Source: Adiantum capillus-veneris
Lineage: Eukaryota; Streptophyta; Polypodiopsida; Polypodiales; Pteridaceae
DNA: 64,000 bases
Direction of reading: 5' to 3'
NCBI GenBank assembly: GCA_014529385.2
Contig: CM043971.1
Coordinates: 82,937,340 to 83,001,339, forward strand
Position 1 is the stretch's first letter; the number at the start of each line of letters is the position of its first letter. The position numbers were made by a program, and so were the translations under genes. Below, one piece after another: positions 45,561 through 55,604 of this stretch. The notes beneath the pieces were generated by a model, which was given only the letters and a program-made list of their open reading frames with translations, was not told the DNA's origin and made no database searches.

Positions 45561-46839
45561 AGCGGCCTAGCATAAGCCAATTGAATGCAAATCTTGTCTC
45601 TGAATATTTGAGCAAGGACAAGTGGCTCCCCTTTGAGAATTCATGGCACACTTTTTGATGGTTGAGCACAAAGGAGACAATTCGAGAGGCGTCACGAATG
45701 GTGGGTGAAATCCATGACAAGTTCCCTATGTCCTTGAGGAGGTTATTGAGGCAATGCGCCATGCAAAATGTGACATGGATGCTGGGATACATGCCCTCAA
45801 TGATAGCCACGGCTGTCCTATTTGACGCCTCTCTATCTGCAACCATACAAAGGACATTCTCCGGGCCGGTGATCTCTATGGTGCTTGTCCACTCCGCAGC
45901 AAGCATCTCGGCGGCTTTGCTACTATCGGATGCATCATGTGACTCCACAAAGTACATCTCCCCCCGAGAGTAGGCCACCACCCCGTGGATGCACCGCTTG
46001 TGGGTGTCGCTCCATCCATCTACAAGGAGAGAGACGCCATTGGTCTCCCACAAATCCTTTGTTGCTCGGGCCGCTTGCTCCACGGCAAGCTTCTCTTCGT
46101 CAAGGAGGGTGGTGCGAAACCTCTCCGATGAAGGTGGCACATAAGAGGAGCCATATTCCCCTATTTTCGTAACCATGGTTCGAAAGTATGGAGACCTATC
46201 CACACAAAATAGAGCATGTTGTGTTAGTATGGAGAGTCGAGAGTCCAGAAGTTATAACCCATTATGAATACAAAATGGAAGATTGCAATGTGCATATGCC
46301 AAGGGAAACTCACCGCGAAGCATGGAAGGCAACGTGGAAGAAGAATCGGGCAACTGACCTATCCACCTCTTCCTGCAATTTAGGATTCCAATTTTCGTTG
46401 AGAGTGCTTTGGCGATGCGGAACGGAAGAGGACGGTGTAGATGCATGGCTCTTGAAGCCTCGAGAGATGTCGTCAAGGTTGGCTTCCCTTTGCTCTCGGG
46501 GTGTCGCCGTGGCGGAGGGATCAACGGCAACAAAAGGGCCCCTCTTGGCCGCTTCCACAACCTCATACACCGTGAGCTTCTCAAGAAGATCCAGCCTCTT
46601 CTCGGAGCTACATGAGGGCAAAACTTCACCTCGTGACCGGGTTCATGAAGAAGATGGGCTCGCACTTTGTTTGAACCACCCGTTCTCTTGTATGGGCATA
46701 GCTTGCATGTTTATGGTCTTGCACCGCCATCTTTGCCACGCGTGCTAAAGTCGACTTCATCCCACCACGACCACGTTTGCACGGCGGGCCTCCTTCGAGA
46801 AGAACCGGCTTGAGAAGTGGAGTTGGCTTGAGATGACAT
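45561..46839 (-). pseudogene. hAT transposase, BED finger and catalytic N-terminal part
   Basis: The likely start is the ATG at 46839-46837. A BED-type zinc finger follows, with CKLCPYKRTGG and RAHLLHEPGHEVKFC, interrupted by a TAA and a frameshift at about 46630. The next frame runs to FHVAFHAS, where a GTGAGT donor (46313) and a TAG acceptor (46196) define a 118-bp intron. Removing it joins the frame to RSPYFRTMV. The hAT catalytic region follows: SLLVDGWSDTHKR and ENVLCMVADREASN, then FCMAHCLNNLLKDIG and YSETRFAFNWLML (DUF659-type). It ends at 45561, where the chromovirus LTR begins. Confidence 0.88.
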
Positions 46840-47548
46840 GATGGTGGAGAGACTCGAGAGAGTAGAGCTTAGAAGTTAGAGGAGTTAGAGGAGAGCTTGT
46901 GTGGAGAGAGAGTAGAGGAGAGCTTCAAAGTGGGTAGAAGAGGGAGAGAGTGGAGACTCAAGGGTAGAGTGTAGAGCGTACGGGCCACGGCTCGTAGTCA
47001 TGCTTGAGCCTTGAGCAATGAGGCTATGAGTAGAGAGGAGAGATTGAGCCTTGAGGGAATAAGTATTAAGAGGCCGAAGGGGGCTTTTATAGCCTCCCAA
47101 GGGCCAAGCCCCCCCAAAATATGGTAGTTGGGCTGCAAATAGCCGTTTAAAACGGTCAAAAACGGCTATTTTTTTTCCGCCTGAAAACTGCCGTTCCCGG
47201 TCGTTCGGTCCGTCCCCCTGCGACCCGCCCGTTTGGCACCTCTTCCGACTGTCCCAAGGCATCCCCGTCTGTCCCCGGCCCGGTTACGGCCGTCCCCCGG
47301 CCCTAGGGCCCGTCCCCCCCGTCCCTTGTAACTATGGCCCTAGCGATGGCTCTCAAGGTCGTCCCACTCGTGCCCCGCGCTGCTGCATACCTCAGGCATA
47401 GTAACAGGGAATGACCGTTTTCAGGTCGCCGTTCCCCGTCCCCATTCCAAGTTCCCATTCCGAATCCCCATTCTGTGTTTCAAATGTGAGTACTCGTAAC
47501 ATGGAATGGCATTTTGTTCCGCGTTCCTGTTCCTGGTAACTATGACCT
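46840..47548 (-). other. hAT 5' untranslated and subterminal region
   Basis: GAGAG-rich sequence (46850-46950), then an A/T run and a dense series of CGTCCC/CCGTTCC motifs (47180-47480), typical of hAT subterminal repeats where transposase binds. GTAACTATGGCC at about 47328 and GTAACTATGACC at about 47536 are two candidate terminal motifs. Confidence 0.55.
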
Positions 47549-47829
47549 CAGGCCATATGCCTGCTTCACATCCCGTTGCCTCCCCGTTGCATGTTTGCCG
47601 CCGCTGCCTTTTCCTTGTGCATGTCTGCCAGTGTATGGACGTGTGCTTGCTACTGTGCTGCCTTCCCCTTGCTGTCGTGCATGTTCCCCTTCTCCCTTGT
47701 GGCGTAGCTCTCCCCTTCTCCCTTGCAGCCTGCTTCCGCTTCCCTCTGCCATGGATGGAACTGTCACAAAATGGGCACCAATAGAAAAGAACAGATTGAA
47801 CAGACTTTTAACACTTCAACTGAAGTGAG
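47549..47829. other. No gene recognised
   Basis: Pyrimidine-rich sequence with repeated TGCC/CCTTG words. Open frames on both strands reflect low complexity and show no domain. Confidence 0.5.
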
Positions 47830-48330
47830 AGAGAGACGACACGCGACACGGAATGGCAGAATTCCACCTTAGAGAGTATTGGCCCCAAACCTTAGCGCCC
47901 CTTTCGGTATTTCTTTATATTTCAACCACTAAGTACAAGCCGGTACTCCATCCTCTGCACCTTCGTCCAGAAGCGTGTCCGAGAATGAGCCCATGGCCTC
48001 ATATTTAAAGGCACTAGGCCCAAAATCAGTTTACATGAAAAGCCTTAAACTCAAAAGCATCTGGTGCAAAAGCATCTTGTGCAAAAGCATCTTGTGCAAA
48101 AGCTGCCAACGCAAATCACGGCAATCCGTACAGTGCCACGTCAGCACCTGCCAGGACTCAACGCAAATCACTAAAATTACAGTTTGCCACGTTAGCGATC
48201 ATCGTGAAATGCTGGATTCCATACAGTCTGCCACGTCAGCAATCAACATGAAACGCGGGATTCCGTACAGTCTGCTACGCCATCTTCCTCTATTGCTTCT
48301 GCTTCTTAGGGTTTAGGCCCCTCGGCCGGT
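47830..48330 (-). repeat. Inverted LTR fragment
   Basis: On the minus strand this carries the AAGAAATACCGAAAGGGGCG motif (about 47918-47895), GCCACGTCAG/GACGTGGCA-type motifs and a GGGCCTAAACCCTAAG start, as in the LTRs at 52219 and 53773. It also holds a short triple repeat of AAAAGCATCTTGTGC (48052-48105). No partner LTR was seen. Confidence 0.65.
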
Positions 48331-48485
48331 GATTTGCACAGTGGCTCCGTTCTTCAGTGGCTTGACACGCCAGCAGTTTGTGACATGGAATCCTTTGTAG
48401 ATCCCGCCTCAGTGACGTTATTAACCTATAACGCTCTCCCTACCCGCTATCGTTGCTCTGCCACTGACTTGTACAACTTCACTTC
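48331..48485. other. Unassigned flank of the LTR element
   Basis: Possible pre-insertion sequence. It ends ACTTC at 48481-48485 and would continue at 51556 (GCTTC). No domain recognised. Confidence 0.5.
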
Positions 48486-49684
48486 TGTCACGTTACACAT
48501 CCAACCCTATGTGTCCGTGGACAAGCTAAAGTATGACCAGGGTTCAGTTCAGTCAAGTCAGTAGTGTTCTAGCACTTTTGTGAGTCTGTTCGCAGACTGT
48601 GCATGTCCAGACACGTAGATTAGATGCATATCCTCCGGTTGCACAAAGCATGCTCATCAGCATTACCATCAGAATCCATCAGAATCAATCAGGGGAATTT
48701 TCAGTGCATAGACCTATTTTCCCTATTTTTGACATTTTTCACTTATTATTTTTAAGTGACTTTTGTTGGGAACTAGGTAGGGCAAATTTCATAAGTTTGT
48801 ATAAATAGAAACCTAGCGCTAGCACTTTCTGGCAGCAGAGGCAGCAGGAGCACTCGCTCAACAGGCAACTTCTCAGCGGAACCCCCAAGAGGCTTAGCGT
48901 TTTTGCATAACAGCAAAGGGTTGGCGTTTTTGGACCAGATCAGCCAACGCTTTTGCTCTTGCAGATTCCTGGTGATAGCAGACCAAGCAGAAACCCTAGC
49001 GTTAGCAGATTCTCCACAGCTTGACCATTCAGCCCTAGTGTTTTTGCATCTGCAAGACACTTTAGCGTTTTTGAAGATCTTCGCGACGGAATCCCAACAA
49101 GCATCAGTGTTTTCAGTTTTCAGCAGTCAAACCCCGCAGTAGAACCCCCGAACCTCGCAGATCTCACCTTCCCGCAGCAGATCCTCGCCGCACGGTCAGA
49201 TCACACGAAGTTTGCAGATTCAGCCCGGAAAACGCAGATTTCAGCATCTGCGTTTTCAGCGCGTTGTCGTCGTACCGTCGTCATCGACATAGAGTCAGAA
49301 TTTAGCAGATAAAAATTTGCAGATTTCAGCCCTTAGCATTGTCAGATTTCAGCCCGTCTCGTCGTCGTCCTCACCGTCATCGACATCGTCGGCAAGTCCA
49401 AGCATTGTATAGATTTGTGCAATCATAAGTAGACCGCTCTCGCCATAGAGGGTGGGGCCTTCGAAGGAGGGTTTTACAACATCTTCGGTGTCGTATTCTC
49501 TTCTCTATCTCTCAGTCTCATGCACCTTCACGCAAGAGTGTCCATTCACTTTGTTTGTGATCATTGCACTCTCTCACTAAAGGAACGGAAGGCTCTCCCT
49601 TCCGTAAGTAAAAGGAATCCTTGAGCACAGTTCGGAGCACTCATCTTGAGCAAATTTCAACATTCACTTCCGTTGCACCTTACA
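48486..49684 (+). repeat. 5' LTR of the deletion derivative
   Basis: 1199 bp, TGTCACGTTACACATCC to ACCTTACA. The start palindrome is broken by one base (GTTACA for GTGACA). Confidence 0.9.
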
Positions 49685-49685
49685 T

Positions 49686-49697
49686 TGGTATTAGAAC
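49686..49697 (+). promoter_or_regulatory. Primer binding site, degenerate Met-type
   Basis: TGGTATTAGAAC at the position matching TGGTATAAGAGC at 34727. Confidence 0.7.
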
Positions 49698-50082
49698 TTT
49701 GGCAGTGTTATGTATCACTCAAGGAAAGAACCAAAAGAACCACAATATTTTTTTTTTTTTTTGCTTGTTGCGGTCGCATGTAACCCAAGGCCTCTTGGGC
49801 GTGTTGATTCCTAATCGTGTTTTTGAAGAGTGACATGAATTACAAGAAAGAAGGGCTTGTCCAGCCTCCCCTTGTGCCTCTTTTCACTCATTGAGAGCGG
49901 ACCGTGCACTTAGCGGCTGGCCAGAAGAAGACTTTGCGGACCTTTATGAAGTTCAAGTATCGCACGACCCACACATCAGAGTGGGCCGGCGAAGAGTCCT
50001 TTCCAGGATTCTTGATGTGATTTGCGATCTCCCTCGACACCATACAGTTCGGTACCAGTACCTCACTTTGAAAAGGAGGGGA

Positions 50083-51555
50083 TGTCACGTGACACATCCA
50101 ACCCTATGTGTCCGTGGACAAGCTACAGTATGACCAAGGTTCAGTTCAGTCAAGTCAGTCTAGAATAGGAAGTGTTCTGGCACTTTGTGAGTCTGTTCGC
50201 AGACGGTGCATGTCCATACACGTAGAGTAGATGCATATCCTCCGGTTGCACACATCATGATCATCAGCATTACCATCAGAATTCATCAAAACCCATTAGG
50301 GAAATTTTCCAGTGCATAGACCTATTTTCCCTATTTTTAACATTTTTCACTTATTATTTTTAAGTGACTTTTGTTGGAAACTAGGTAGGGCAAATTTCAT
50401 AAGTTTGTATAAATAGAAACCTAGTGCTAGCACTTTCTGGCAGAAGAGGCAGCGGGAGCACTCGCTCAACAGGCAACTTCTTAGCAGAACCCCAAGAGGC
50501 CTAGCGTTTTTGCATAACAGCAGAGGGTTGGCGTTTTTGGACCAGATCAGCCAACGTTTTTGCTCTTGCAGATTCTTGGCGATAGCAGACCAATCAGCAA
50601 CCCTAGCGTTAGCAGATTCTCCACAGCCTGACCAAGCGGTTTTGCATCTGCAAGACACTTTAGCGTTTTTGCAGATCTTCGCGACGGAATCCCCACAAGC
50701 ATCAGTGTTTTCAGTTTTCAGCAGTCAGATCTTGCAGTAGAACCCCCGAACCTCGCAGATCTCACCTTCCCGCAGCAGATCCTCGCCGCACGATCAGATC
50801 CCGCGAAGTTTGCAGATTCAGCCCGGAAAACGCAGATTTCAGCATCTGCGTTTTCAGCGCGTCGTCATACCGTCGTCATCGACATCGTCACCGACATAGA
50901 GTCAGAATCTAGCAGATAAAGATTTGCAGATTTCAGCCCTTAGCATTTTCAGATTTCAGCCCGTCTCGTCGTCGTCCTCATCGTTGTCGACATTGTCGGC
51001 AAGTCCAAGCATTGTAGAGATTTGTGCAATCATAAGTAGACCGCTCATGCCATAGAGAGTGGGGCCTTCGGAGGAGGGTTTTACAACATCTCCGGTGTCG
51101 TATTCTCTTCTCTATCTCTCAGTCTCATGCACCTTCACGCAAAGTGTCCATTCACTTTGTTTGTGATCATTGCAATCTCTCACTAAAGGAACGGAAGGCT
51201 CTCCCTTCCGTAAGTAAAAGGAACCCTTGAGCACAGTTCGGAGCACTCATCTTGAGCAAAGTTCAACATTCACTTCCGCTAGAGATTTGTGCAATCATAA
51301 GTAGACCGCTCACGCCATAGAGAGTGGGGCCTTCGGAGGAGGGTTTTACAACATCTCCGGTGTCGTATTCTCTTCTCTATCCCTCAGTCTCATGCACCTT
51401 CACGCAAAGTGTCCATTCACTTTGTTTGTGATCATTGCAATCTCTCACTAAAGGAACGAAAGGCTCTCCCTTCCGTAAGTAAAAGGAATCCTTGAGCACA
51501 GTTCGGAGCACTCATCTTAAGCAAAGTTCAACATTCACTTCCGCTACACCTTACA
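50083..51555 (+). repeat. 3' LTR of the deletion derivative
   Basis: Starts with TGTCACGTGACA and ends ACCTTACA. A 265-bp tandem duplication (51016-51280 and 51281-51545) makes it longer than the 5' LTR. Confidence 0.9.
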
Positions 51556-52218
51556 GCTTCGTGGTGGTCTTCTTCAGCTTCTTCGTCTTCATTCTTGATT
51601 CCCAAGCTACTGCCCTACCTTCTTCAACATGGAGCCCGTCAAGACAACTGTCTCTACCCGGAGAAGGCTGCTTCTGCACCCTTGCTCCCACACCTACTCC
51701 CCCTCTTGATGCCGGTGACTTCCTGGCACTTGTTTAGGCGTTTCTCCATATGTTGGTTATACTGGTTCGTCGGTGCCCTGCCAGTTTCGGGTTTGGTCTT
51801 TCCTTTTGGTTTTTGTTTGTTTTTGCTTTTGTGTTTGTGTTGGCGTGTGTCTGAGTATGTGCGTGTGTATCTATGAATAGATATGTGAATGAGGGTTTTG
51901 TTAGTGATAGGGAGAGAGAGAAGACTTAACATGAGACGGGGTCCCAAACTCCCCTCCTAGGGCCCCCCACTCTATTGCTAGAGTGGTATTTATTTGCTTT
52001 AGATTGCACAAATGCCGATACAATGGTTCTAGATGCTGAGATGTTGATGGGATCATGCACTGGAGAGAATGGAGAGGCTTAGGGCTGAAATCTGAACACG
52101 CTAGGGAGACGGCTTGGGTCTGCAAACTGGGACGAGGCTATGGGCTGAAAACTGGAAACGCTATTGGATCTCATGGCTGAAAATACTAATGCTAGGGCTA
52201 ATCTAATTTGCAAAGGCT
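51556..52218. other. No gene recognised
   Basis: Flank of the deletion derivative followed by sequence leading to the next LTR. Repeated GGCTGAAAAC/GGGCTGAAAT words occur at 52080-52190. A frame at 51595-51876 is hydrophobic but has no recognisable domain. Confidence 0.5.
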
Positions 52219-52684
52219 GATTTCACAAGTTTGTGACGTGGCAACTTACAGGTGAGAGGCCATAGAGGGTTAGGGTTTAATAAAAACCTAACCCTCCCAA
52301 AATTACTGACTGTGGCCGAGTGATCTAAGCCCCCTATTTTTTAAAAAATAACACAAGCTATTGACGTGGCCAATTGTACGGACTGCTAGCGCAAAATGTG
52401 GACTGCTAATGTGGCCATCCATATGGATTTCCTCAAAATGCGGGCAGCCATCTGGGCTCCCGCTTTTGAGCTGGGAAGCTTTTAGAGGAGAGCTTTGGAC
52501 TTATATGCTTTTAGTCCAAGGGCCTTTAAATTGATTGCTAGGGCCTCTCTCTCAGGTAGATTAGCTTGGGAGCGTTGCAAAGAGAGGACCCTCGAACATT
52601 GTACCTTGTGAAGCATCAATAAGAAAGAAATAGAGAAAGGGGCGCTGGTCTTTGGGGCTAGTGCATCTGGAAGCGGAACTCAGC

Positions 52685-52685
<1 letters not shown>

Positions 52686-52727
<42 letters not shown>
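52686..52727. repeat. (CT)n microsatellite inside the LTR
   Basis: About 42 bases of CT, located after the polyadenylation-region motif. Confidence 0.95.
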
Positions 52728-52799
52728 GTCAAGTTCAATTCAATTTTCTCACATGTGTTGTTGTAGATTTCTTGCTTGGAGTGTCCAAGCTTGTTACAA

Positions 52800-52811
52800 T
52801 GGTATCAAAGC
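52800..52811 (+). promoter_or_regulatory. Primer binding site, Met-type
   Basis: TGGTATCAAAGC, one base different from the initiator-Met consensus, one base after the LTR end at 52798. Confidence 0.82.
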
Positions 52812-53772
52812 TTAGACGATTCTTCTTCCACGGAGGATTTGATCCCTTTTCCCGCAACACACATGGATTCTCACAGTGAATCTGGCAGAGAGGAAACTGT
52901 CCCATCGATCGACTATCCGACTCTAGGGGGATGAAGCAAATACCAATCCTAGTGGGGAGCAGAAGAAACCAACGGAGATTCCAACGGGAGCTGACCTTCG
53001 TTTGAGGAATCGGGAAAGACCATGGCGTGTTCTTAATGGGAGATCTCGACAGGGTGGAGTACCGACATCAAATGCAAGTTGACACTTGTGCCAAAAGGAT
53101 GATCAAGTACTCCAAGGACCCGAAGTACGCAAAGTATCTGAAGAACCACCCGCTTGACAAGGTTCACTTAGGATGGCGAGATGATGTCCGTTCACCTCTC
53201 AAGTCGGCAATGAAGTAGAAAGCAAAGCCTGAGTACAGAAAAGCAGAAACTGTACTCGCAAGAAGAGTTTGATGACGCTCTTGAGTAGCAGGTCAACCAA
53301 GTGATGAAGACTACAAAGGATTCTTGGAATAAGAGCCATTCCAAGGACTATCCCAGCTACCTAGGTTGGAAGACCACTTTCTAGGAAGCCAGTGAATTCG
53401 GGATGACCTCAGTTTTGTTAGAGTTTAGATTCTTGTCTGGTGGTGGTTGCAATATCTCCCAAGTGTAGATTAGGGAGTGAGGGCTGTTATGTGCCCAACC
53501 GTATTTGAGGTAGATATACTTGTTCTAGGCGATGCACTCCATGGTGTTGCTCACTCGGTAGGCTGGCATGAGGTGTGACCCCCCGTTCTTAGGGTTTCTT
53601 GGAGTTCAGAGTCTTTGAGTGTTTTGCAGTTATGCTACTAAATATACGTGTCAGGTCACTTTTAGTGGGTTCACATATTTATGCATTTTTAGCTATTTAT
53701 CAAGATTGTGGCGTTTTGCAGTAGGTAGGGCAATTCTGGGAATTGCCTATGTATGCAACCCACCCCCGTTGT

Positions 53773-55604
53773 TGTCACAAACTGATGACGTGGCAGAACT
53801 GTACGAGCTGATGACGTGGCAGAATTGTATAGAAGGCCCGCAATTTGGACGTGGCAACAGTACGGACTTTCGTGTTTTGCATTGTGCCACGTGGCAGGCT
53901 GCACGGATTTTTGCAATTTTTACTGGTTGCTTTTGGACCAATTGCTTTTGAGTTGGGAGCTTTTCATGTACTTGCTTTTGATTTTGAGGCCAAGGGCCTT
54001 TAAATATGAACTAGGGCCACTCTGAACTCAATGTGCACGTAGCATCTGAGCAGAGAAGACCCTTGTACTTTGTATCTTTGCTCAAGCATTAATTTATACA
54101 GAAATACCGAAAGAGGCTTTGTCCCCCTGTCACACTTAGCAAGTTGGTGGATAGAACTCAATAAAGGCACAAAGCCAAGGTGGGTTACCAAAGGAAAGTA
54201 CCCTACAGTTGGACCACATTGCATTTTTGGATGCCATCCCAATGGGGCTATATAGACGGTCAAAAGACCAATGGGAGCCCAACACAGCATCTCCTAAAAT
54301 TAGGGAACTGCTATTTTGGGCCATGAAATTTGTTCGCCTCATTACCTCCGGAATGACAAGGGGAACATTTTATTACTCTGCTGCAAAGTCAACTGATGCA
54401 CCAGTTGTTGAGAGACTTTTAAGCAGGAAGCCCAATGCGAAGAAATTGCATGTATGAGTGCCAAGTGGCACTTTTTGGTCAATTTACCAAGTTTGGGAGA
54501 ACAAAACTCGTAATTGACTTTTTGGAGCAGTTTTGAAGTCTGATAACTCTGATTTTCAGCCATTTCTCTCCATTTTTGAGCTTCCCATGACTTTACCTAG
54601 GACCAAGGAGCTCGTTTTCAGCATTGGAAGGCATCAGATGCGTGTTTATAGGGATGTTTTGCTGCGTTTTAAGCGATAAATAGGTTTTGGCTGCCACGGA
54701 AATCTTCCCCTTATTTATCTATTTGTTCACAGATGCATTACAGGTCAAGCGCAGAAGAGGGGGTGCTCGATTTATGTTGGGGGATGCTTCATTGAGAACC
54801 TGTCACAGGTTAAGAGCTATGGAGTGCTTGCTTTCCTCTCCATGTACACTGTGGTGCTAGGAGTGATGACTTGCACACTACACACTGCTCTCTCTCCCCT
54901 ATGAGCAGTTATGTGATGCCCCACAAGAGGGCTCTTCATTTGACTGATGTACAGCTGTGTGGTTTCATGCTTTTGTACCGAGGCAAGAGCGTCCTTGAGC
55001 AGGAACGGGAGTAGCTAATTGCTACTCCAAAGTAGGCACCGGTGAGGGTCATAACCTCACCAAACAGGTGCGTTTTCAGCGTTGTGTACGCGCTGTTTTT
55101 GGACTGTTTTGCAGCCGCCATGATGGCAGAATCATTGGGAACTGTGCCCAGTGTATGGACCCATAAAATACGTTGAAAGGCTGACGCGGTAGTACCGTAC
55201 GGACGTCCCGTAAAATCCGTTGACACGTTGTACGGAATTTCCTGAATTTACGCTGACAAGTTGACATGGCAGTTGTACGAGAATCTGCTTTTTTAGCTCT
55301 GGCAGTTGTACTGTCAGATTTTGAAATAGTTGCTTTTTGGAACTATTGCTTTTGATTTTGAAGCTTTTGGGGCTCTGCTTTTAGCATCCCTTGTAACCTT
55401 TATAATGAACCCAAGGGGACTCACTCTGCAGAGCATTTGGACGTGGAGTCTAAGAGCGAGCCGCGGGAGTTGTACTTTGCTCAAAGATTAATATAGAAAG
55501 AAATACCGAAAGAGGCGCCAGTCTTTGGGGCCAATACCTCTTGGCACGGAACTACGCCAGGCTGTGTCATCTTGTGTGAATTGTTTTAAAGTGAATTTCT
55601 GTCA
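53773..55604 (+). repeat. Mosaic LTR made of three pieces
   Basis: Segment 1 (53773-54118) starts TGTCACAAACTGATGACG and has four ACGTGGC motifs, matching the start of the LTR at 57384. Segment 2 (54119-55150) aligns with 58425-59215 inside a different LTR. Segment 3 (55151-55604) aligns with about 57455-57890. The fusion point near 54118 lies right after GAAATACCGAAAGAGGC. Segment 3 runs straight into integrase sequence without a primer site. Confidence 0.75.

Larger units (their letters stand above)
33030..47548 (-). mobile_element. hAT DNA transposon split by two LTR retrotransposons
   Basis: The transposase coding sequence is found in three separate blocks on the minus strand: 46839-45561, 39951-39314 and 33577-33408. 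Between them lie a gag-protease LTR element and a chromovirus. The outer sequences are G/C-rich and mirror each other: GGGAACGGGGACGGGACGG at about 33033, against AGGAACAGGAACGCGGAAC read on the minus strand near 47535. This suggests the two subterminal ends. The left terminus is lost in the poly-G tract; the right end is probably at the GTAACTATGACC near 47548, with a similar GTAACTATGGCC at 47340. The 8-bp target duplication could not be identified. Confidence 0.8.
48486..51555 (+). mobile_element. Internal-deletion derivative of the gag-protease LTR element
   Basis: Two LTRs (48486-49684 and 50083-51555) flank only 398 bases. The internal part joins sequence equivalent to 34726-34959 directly to sequence equivalent to about 37995-38155, so the whole gag-protease region is deleted. 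Flanks ACTTC and GCTTC form a target duplication with one mismatch. The primer site and the purine tract are retained, so it has the minimal cis parts of a TRIM-like element. Confidence 0.9.
52219..53772 (+). mobile_element. Small LTR element, mostly non-coding
   Basis: The 5' LTR is about 52219-52798 (end CAAGCTTGTTACA), with a primer site at 52800 and about 960 bases of internal sequence before the next LTR start at 53773. Its LTR end and polyadenylation-region motif match the LTR at 57384-57940. The internal part has one short frame (53027-53218) and no GAG or POL motif that can be recognised. The region 53575-53770 resembles part of the gag-protease LTR (GTAGGTAGGGCAATT) and may be a separate insertion. 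The left edge is approximate. Confidence 0.6.

Noticed and set aside
46188-46748. 186-codon plus frame
   Set aside because: Antisense to the hAT N-terminal region and intron, where the minus strand carries recognisable transposase motifs.
47506-47828. Cys/Leu-rich frames resembling secreted small proteins
   Set aside because: Overlapping open frames on both strands in pyrimidine-rich sequence; no signal or spacing pattern that holds up.
53027-53218. 63-codon frame in the small LTR element
   Set aside because: Charged and Lys-rich but without a zinc knuckle or capsid motif; not enough to call GAG.
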